Source: Mesorhizobium ciceri biovar biserrulae WSM1271
GTDB lineage: Bacteria > Pseudomonadota > Alphaproteobacteria > Rhizobiales > Rhizobiaceae
Direction of reading: 5' to 3'
DNA: 64,000 nucleotides
NCBI RefSeq assembly: GCF_000185905.1
Contig: NC_014923.1
Location: 3,371,501 to 3,435,500, forward strand
The notes under the pieces were generated by a model that ran no database searches, was not told the origin of the DNA, and was given only the letters and a program-made list of their open reading frames with translations. Shown here piece by piece: positions 59,169-64,000 of the stretch. The position numbers and the translations under genes were made by a program. Numbering within the stretch: the stretch's first letter is position 1; each line of letters begins with the position of its first letter.

Positions 59169-59740
59169 ACGACAGTTCAGGCACCCTCGTCGCGCCGAAG
59201 CCCAAGGGCATCATCGATCCCAACACCGGCAGGCCGGTGGGGGAGGACGATCCCTTCTTCCTCGAGATCAACAACGAGTTGGCCGACAAGGGCTTTCTGG
59301 TCACTTCGACCGAGGCGCTCATCACCTGGGCGCGCAGCGGGTCGCTGATGTTCATGACGTTCGGCCTCGCCTGCTGCGCGGTCGAGATGATCCACACCTC
59401 GATGCCGCGCTATGATTCGGAGCGGTTCGGCGTCGCGCCACGCGCGTCTCCGCGCCAGTCCGACATCATGATCGTCGCCGGCACGCTGACCAACAAGATG
59501 GCGCCGGCGCTGCGCAAGGTCTACGACCAGATGCCGGAGCCGCGCTACGTCATCTCGATGGGCTCCTGCGCCAATGGCGGCGGCTATTACCACTATTCCT
59601 ATTCGGTGGTGCGCGGCTGCGACCGCATCGTGCCGGTCGACATCTATGTGCCCGGCTGTCCGCCGAGCGCCGAAGCGCTGCTCTACGGCATTCTTCTCTT
59701 GCAGAAGAAGATCCGCCGCACCGGCACGATCGAACGGTAA
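59159..59740 (+). CDS. nuoB: NADH-quinone oxidoreductase subunit B
   Basis: 193 aa. It holds the terminal 4Fe-4S cluster N2 that passes electrons to quinone. The ligands are visible as GLACCAVEM (adjacent Cys pair), ISMGSCANGGGYYHYSY and YVPGCPPSAEALLYG. ATG 59159 (MGLNDSSGT) follows AAAAGGAG; the earlier in-frame ATG lies in nuoA and is less likely. Confidence 0.96.
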   Translation: MGLNDSSGTLVAPKPKGIIDPNTGRPVGEDDPFFLEINNELADKGFLVTSTEALITWARSGSLMFMTFGLACCAVEMIHTSMPRYDSERFGVAPRASPRQSDIMIVAGTLTNKMAPALRKVYDQMPEPRYVISMGSCANGGGYYHYSYSVVRGCDRIVPVDIYVPGCPPSAEALLYGILLLQKKIRRTGTIER

Positions 59741-59744
59741 ATCC

Positions 59745-60347
59745 ATGACCGCATCCCTGAGCGAACTGTCGACCTATCTCGGCGAGAAGCTGATCGGCCG
59801 CGTGAACGAGGCTGATATCGCCTATGGCGAACTCACCATCCATGTCGAGCCGCGCGATCTGGTCGAGGTGATGACCTTCCTGCGCGACGATGCGCGCTGC
59901 CAGTTCATCTCGATCATCGATGTCTGCGGCGCCGACTATCCGTCGCGGGCCAAGCGTTTCGACGTCGTCTATCACCTGTTGTCGCCGAAGCAGAATGTGC
60001 GCGTCCGCGTCAAGGTGCAGGCCGACGAGGAAACCATGGTGCCGTCGATCACCGGCGTCTATCCCGGCGCCGACTGGTTCGAGCGCGAGACCTACGATCT
60101 CTACGGCGTTTTGTTCTCCGGCCATCCCGACCTGCGCCGCCTGCTGACCGACTATGGCTTCGAAGGCCATCCCTTGCGCAAGGATTTCCCGCTGACCGGC
60201 TTCGTCGAGGTGCGCTACGACGACGAGGCCAAGCGCGTTATCTATGAGCCGGTCGAGCTCAAGCAGGAATTCCGCAATTTCGATTTTCTGTCCCCGTGGG
60301 AAGGTACGGATTACGTGCTGCCGGGTGACGAGAAGGCAAAGCAGTAA
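59745..60347 (+). CDS. nuoC: NADH-quinone oxidoreductase subunit C
   Basis: 200 aa. The 30-kDa peripheral subunit, not fused to NuoD. Signature: ERETYDLYGVLFSGHPDLRRLLTDYGFEGHPLRKDFPLTGFVEVRYDDEAKRV (residues ~112-165). It begins 4 bp after nuoB and ends directly before the nuoD ATG. Confidence 0.96.
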   Translation: MTASLSELSTYLGEKLIGRVNEADIAYGELTIHVEPRDLVEVMTFLRDDARCQFISIIDVCGADYPSRAKRFDVVYHLLSPKQNVRVRVKVQADEETMVPSITGVYPGADWFERETYDLYGVLFSGHPDLRRLLTDYGFEGHPLRKDFPLTGFVEVRYDDEAKRVIYEPVELKQEFRNFDFLSPWEGTDYVLPGDEKAKQ

Positions 60348-61538
60348 ATGGCTGAAACCTCCGTCCGCAACTTCAACATCAATTTCGGCCCGCAACACCC
60401 CGCGGCGCACGGCGTTTTGCGCCTTGTGCTGGAGCTGGACGGCGAAGTCGTCGATCGCGTCGATCCGCATATCGGACTGCTGCATCGCGGTACCGAAAAG
60501 CTGATCGAAGCCAAAACCTATCTGCAGGCGGTACCCTATCTCGACCGGCTCGACTATTGCGCGCCGATGAACCAGGAACATGCCTTTGCGCTGGCCGCCG
60601 AGCGTCTGCTCGGCATCGAGGTGCCGAAGCGTGGCCAGGTGATCCGCGTTCTCTACAGCGAGATCGGCCGCATCATGTCGCACATCCTCAATGTGACGAC
60701 GCAGGCGATGGACGTCGGTGCGCTGACGCCGCCGCTGTGGGGCTTCGTCGAACGCGAAAAGCTGATGGTGTTCTATGAGCGCGCCTCCGGTTCGCGCATG
60801 CATGCCGCTTATTTTCGGCCCGGCGGCGTCCATCAGGACCTGCCGCGTCAACTGGTCGAGGACATCGGCAAGTGGATCGACCCGTTCCTGAAGTCGATCG
60901 ACGACCTCGACCGGCTGCTGACCGGCAACCGCATCTTCAAGCAGCGCAATGTCGATATTGGCATCGTCTCGCTGGCGGATGCCTGGGCCTGGGGTTTTTC
61001 GGGCGTGATGGTGCGTGGCTCGGGTGCAGCCTGGGATCTGCGCAAGTCGCAACCCTATGAATGCTATTCGGAGATGGATTTCGATATTCCGATCGGCAAG
61101 AACGGCGACTGCTTCGACCGCTACCTCGTGCGCATGGAAGAAATGCGCCAGTCGGCGAAGATTATGCGCCAGTGCGTCGACCTTTTGCTCGGCAAGGAGA
61201 GCACCGGCCCGGTGTCGAACCTCGATGGCAAGGTGGTGCCGCCCAAGCGCCAGGCAATGAAGCGCTCGATGGAAGCGCTGATCCATCACTTCAAGCTCTA
61301 CACCGAGGGTTATCGCGTGCCGGCCGGCGAGGTTTACGCCGCTGTCGAGGCGCCGAAGGGCGAATTCGGCGTCTATCTGGTTTCCGACGGCTCCAACAAG
61401 CCCTACCGCTGCAAGCTGCGCGCGCCGGGTTTCGCGCATCTGCAGGCGATGGATTTCCTCTGCCGCGGCCACATGCTGGCCGACATCACCGCCGTTCTCG
61501 GCTCCCTCGACATCGTGTTTGGTGAGGTCGATCGCTAA
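60348..61538 (+). CDS. nuoD: NADH-quinone oxidoreductase subunit D
   Basis: 396 aa. The 49-kDa subunit that helps form the quinone site. FNINFGPQHPAAHGVLRLVLELDGE at the start, LLHRGTEKL, YLDRLDYCAPMNQEHAFALAAE, SGSRMHAAYFRPGGVHQD and the C-terminal FLCRGHMLADITAVLGSLDIVFGEVDR are intact. There is no gap to nuoC or nuoE. Confidence 0.97.
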   Translation: MAETSVRNFNINFGPQHPAAHGVLRLVLELDGEVVDRVDPHIGLLHRGTEKLIEAKTYLQAVPYLDRLDYCAPMNQEHAFALAAERLLGIEVPKRGQVIRVLYSEIGRIMSHILNVTTQAMDVGALTPPLWGFVEREKLMVFYERASGSRMHAAYFRPGGVHQDLPRQLVEDIGKWIDPFLKSIDDLDRLLTGNRIFKQRNVDIGIVSLADAWAWGFSGVMVRGSGAAWDLRKSQPYECYSEMDFDIPIGKNGDCFDRYLVRMEEMRQSAKIMRQCVDLLLGKESTGPVSNLDGKVVPPKRQAMKRSMEALIHHFKLYTEGYRVPAGEVYAAVEAPKGEFGVYLVSDGSNKPYRCKLRAPGFAHLQAMDFLCRGHMLADITAVLGSLDIVFGEVDR

Positions 61539-62819
61539 ATGTCAGTCCGCCGTCTCGCAGAAGCCAGCGTCCAGCCAGCATCCTTCGCCTTCAACCGGGC
61601 GAATGCCGCGGCTGCGAAGCAATGGATCAAGAAGTACCCGAAGGGCCGTGAACAGTCGGCCATCATCCCGCTTCTGATGATAGCACAGGAGCAGGAAGGT
61701 TGGGTGACGAAGGCGGCGATCGAGACGATCTCCGACATGCTCGGCATGCCGCGCATCCGCGGGCTGGAAGTCGCGACCTTCTACACGCAGTACCAGTTGA
61801 ATCCGGTCGGCACGCGTGCGCACATCCAGGTCTGCGGCACCACGCCCTGCATGCTGCGCGGTTCGGAAGCGCTGATGGATGTCTGCCGCTCCAAAGTCCA
61901 TCACGACCAGTTCCACACCAACGACAAGGGAACCTTGTCCTGGGAAGAGGTGGAATGCCTCGGTGCCTGCGTCAACGCGCCGATGGTGATGATCTTCAAG
62001 GACACGTTCGAGGATCTGACGCCGGAACGCCTGGCTGAAATCATCGATCTCTATGACGCCGGCAAGGGTGCTGCGGTGGAACCGGGGCCGCAGAATGGCC
62101 GCACCGGCTCGGAGCCGGCCTCCGGCCTCACCACGCTGAAGAGCGAAAAGGCGATCCTCAAGTCGACCCGCGACAGGGAAGCCAGGGAGGCGGCCAAGGC
62201 CGCCAGGGCGGCACCCGACGCGATCGTCGCAGCGCCGGTGCCGGCGCCGGCCGCGGCCCCTGTCGCACCGTCCAACACCAGCAAGCCGAAGACCGACGCC
62301 CCTGAAACCAGCCCGGCGTTGAAGACGCCTTCAAAAACCAAGGTCGCGCCGGCGGTTGAAAAGGCGGCGAGTGTTGCCGCTCCACTGCATTCGGCCGCCA
62401 ATGCCAACAAGGCAGACTCCAAAGTCGAGCAGGTTTCCAAGCAGCGCAGTGGCCCCATCACCAAGGCCGAGCCGGCCTCCGCCTTCAAGGCGCCAGAGGT
62501 CAAGGTACCGGCCGCCAAGCCGGCCAAACCGTCGCTCGGGGACAAGAACCGCCCGGCCGGCATCGACAGGCCGGCACAGGTCGATGACCTCAAACTGATC
62601 TCCGGCGTCGGCCCCAAGATCGAGGGCATCCTGCATACGCTGGGCATCTTTACCTTCGCGCAGGTCGCGTCGTGGAAGAAGGCCGAACGCGAGTGGGTGG
62701 ATGGCTATCTCTCTTTCCAGGGCCGCATCGATCGCGACGACTGGGTCAAGCAGGCCAAGGCGCTCGCCAAGGGTGGCGTCGCCGAATACATCCGCGTCTT
62801 CGGCAAGAAGCCGGTCTGA
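61539..62819 (+). CDS. nuoE: NADH-quinone oxidoreductase subunit E with long C-terminal extension
   Basis: 426 aa, against ~165-220 for a typical NuoE. Residues ~10-175 are the thioredoxin-like 2Fe-2S domain with ligands Cys99, Cys104, Cys140 and Cys144 (CGTTPC and ECLGAC), which binds cluster N1a beside NuoF. Residues ~180-345 are a low-complexity linker rich in Ala, Pro, Lys and Ser. Residues ~350-426 (DDLKLISGVGPKIEGILHTLG, FTFAQVASWKKAEREWVDGYL) look like a helix-hairpin-helix-type unit. Extended NuoE proteins are known in Rhizobiales, but the tail's role is not. There is no frameshift; the next gene starts 10 bp later. Confidence 0.94.
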   Translation: MSVRRLAEASVQPASFAFNRANAAAAKQWIKKYPKGREQSAIIPLLMIAQEQEGWVTKAAIETISDMLGMPRIRGLEVATFYTQYQLNPVGTRAHIQVCGTTPCMLRGSEALMDVCRSKVHHDQFHTNDKGTLSWEEVECLGACVNAPMVMIFKDTFEDLTPERLAEIIDLYDAGKGAAVEPGPQNGRTGSEPASGLTTLKSEKAILKSTRDREAREAAKAARAAPDAIVAAPVPAPAAAPVAPSNTSKPKTDAPETSPALKTPSKTKVAPAVEKAASVAAPLHSAANANKADSKVEQVSKQRSGPITKAEPASAFKAPEVKVPAAKPAKPSLGDKNRPAGIDRPAQVDDLKLISGVGPKIEGILHTLGIFTFAQVASWKKAEREWVDGYLSFQGRIDRDDWVKQAKALAKGGVAEYIRVFGKKPV

Positions 62820-62829
62820 GGGACGAAAA

Positions 62830-64000
62830 ATGCTCGGGGATAAAGACCGCATCTTCACCAATATCTACGGCCTGTTCGACAAGTCCTTGGCCGGCGCGAT
62901 GGCGCGCGGCGCCTGGGATAACACGCCCGGCATCGTCGCCAAGGGCCGCGAGTGGATCGTCAACGAGATGAAGGCGTCGGGCCTGCGCGGCCGTGGCGGC
63001 GCCGGCTTTCCGACCGGCCTCAAATGGTCGTTCATGCCCAAGCAGAGCGATGGCCGGCCGAGCTATCTCGTGATCAACGCCGACGAATCCGAGCCCGGCA
63101 CCTGCAAGGACCGCGACATCCTGCGCAACGACCCGCACACGCTGGTCGAGGGCGCGCTGCTTGCCGGTTTCGCCATGGGTGCGGTTGCCGCCTACATCTA
63201 TGTGCGCGGCGAGTTCATCCGCGAGCGCGAGGCGCTGCAGCGCGCGATCGAGGAGGCCTATGAGGCCAAGCTGATCGGCAAGAACAACACCTCCGGCTAC
63301 GATTTCGACATCTACATGCACCACGGCGCCGGCGCCTATATCTGCGGCGAGGAGACAGCGCTCCTCGAAAGCCTCGAAGGCAAGAAGGGCCAGCCGCGGC
63401 TGAAGCCGCCATTCCCGGCCAATGTCGGCCTCTATGGCTGCCCGACCACGGTCAACAATGTCGAATCGATCGCGGTTGCGCCGACCATCCTGCGCCGCGG
63501 TGCGGCCTGGTTCTCGTCCTTCGGCCGGCCCAACAATGTCGGCACCAAGCTGTTTTGCATCTCCGGCCATGTCAACAATCCGTGCACGGTCGAAGAGGCG
63601 ATGTCGATCCCGTTCCGCGAACTGATCGAGACGCATTGCGGCGGCATTCGCGGCGGCTGGGACAATCTTTTGGCGGTCATACCGGGCGGCGCTTCGGTGC
63701 CGCTGGTGCCGGCCGAGCAGATCATCGACGCGCCGATGGATTTCGACGCGCTGCGCGACCTCAAATCCGGCCTTGGAACCGCGGCTGTCATCGTCATGGA
63801 CAAGTCGACCGATGTCGTGAAGGCGATCGCGCGGCTTTCCTACTTCTACAAGCACGAGAGCTGCGGCCAGTGCACGCCATGCCGCGAAGGCACCGGCTGG
63901 ATGTGGCGGGTGATGGAACGGCTGGTGCGCGGCGAGGCGCAGAAGCGCGAGATCGATATGCTGCTCGACGTCACCAAGCAGATCGAAGGCCATACGATCT
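62830..64000 (+). CDS. nuoF: NADH-quinone oxidoreductase subunit F (3' end outside window)
   Basis: The first 390 codons of the NADH- and FMN-binding subunit that begins electron entry to complex I. The NADH/FMN region SGLRGRGGAGFPTGLKW, the GAYICGEETALLESLEG motif and three cluster N3 cysteines in ESCGQCTPCREGTGW are present; the fourth cysteine lies beyond the window. The frame is open to base 64000. Confidence 0.96.
   Translation, partial: MLGDKDRIFTNIYGLFDKSLAGAMARGAWDNTPGIVAKGREWIVNEMKASGLRGRGGAGFPTGLKWSFMPKQSDGRPSYLVINADESEPGTCKDRDILRNDPHTLVEGALLAGFAMGAVAAYIYVRGEFIREREALQRAIEEAYEAKLIGKNNTSGYDFDIYMHHGAGAYICGEETALLESLEGKKGQPRLKPPFPANVGLYGCPTTVNNVESIAVAPTILRRGAAWFSSFGRPNNVGTKLFCISGHVNNPCTVEEAMSIPFRELIETHCGGIRGGWDNLLAVIPGGASVPLVPAEQIIDAPMDFDALRDLKSGLGTAAVIVMDKSTDVVKAIARLSYFYKHESCGQCTPCREGTGWMWRVMERLVRGEAQKREIDMLLDVTKQIEGHTI

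Overview
The window is a chromosomal, GC-rich stretch from a Rhizobiales bacterium, most like Mesorhizobium. This rests on a nuoABCDEF order with an extended NuoE, the oxygen-dependent (CobG/CobN) cobalamin pathway, a BA14K-family protein, a branched-chain leader peptide in front of acetolactate synthase, and the AGAGCATGATG...CATCATGCTCT extragenic palindrome common in rhizobia. No prophage, insertion sequence, CRISPR array or rRNA was seen. The only RNA gene is tRNA-Lys(CTT) at 40822-40897.

Layout. 1-9500: a partial acetyltransferase, serB and miaA head to head, a diguanylate cyclase, a HerA-type ATPase, an XRE-cupin regulator with a small unknown protein and an acetyltransferase, then a LysR regulator divergent from tmpA-tmpB (quaternary-amine phosphonate breakdown). 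9500-22700: a flavin monooxygenase with an NTF2-like N-terminus, a secreted DUF6600-type protein, ilvL-ilvB-ilvN with a transcription attenuator, a LysE exporter, an RND efflux pair and a cobalt-type nitrile hydratase operon. 22800-36400: a helicase, a STAS protein, pdxJ, kup, an NmrA-type reductase, HxlR and an FAD monooxygenase, GST/MarR divergent, TetR, ilvC, BA14K, an EEP nuclease and a NUDIX hydrolase. 36480-40900: a MacAB-like ABC export system, a PhzF-like protein and tRNA-Lys. 41362-57240: a near-continuous cobalamin cluster on the minus strand (DUF1636-cobW-cobN-cobG-cobH-cobI-cobJ, then cobL-cobE-cobM-cobA-cobB-cobS-cobT) behind a cobalamin riboswitch. cobK is wedged in antisense between cobJ and cobL. 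57272-64000: a YcaQ-like protein and the start of the complex I operon, nuoA to a truncated nuoF.

Most striking. (1) Palindromic repeats are inserted in frame inside two adjacent cobalamin genes: a 181-bp compound inverted repeat in cobG and a 46-bp reduced relative in cobN. Both encode an REAPPSVLP-type peptide. (2) A pair of about 140-bp structured intergenic repeats, each between converging genes, share a conserved hairpin core while their outer stems differ in sequence but still pair. (3) The ilv leader peptide and the XRE gene both look leaderless. (4) cobK is antisense to the cob operon along its whole length, with start codons overlapping cobL. (5) NuoE carries a long Ala/Pro-rich linker plus a helix-hairpin-helix-like C-terminal domain. 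Palindromes or tandem repeats near several regulator genes are candidate operators. All functions are read from sequence features and remembered family knowledge; no database search was made.
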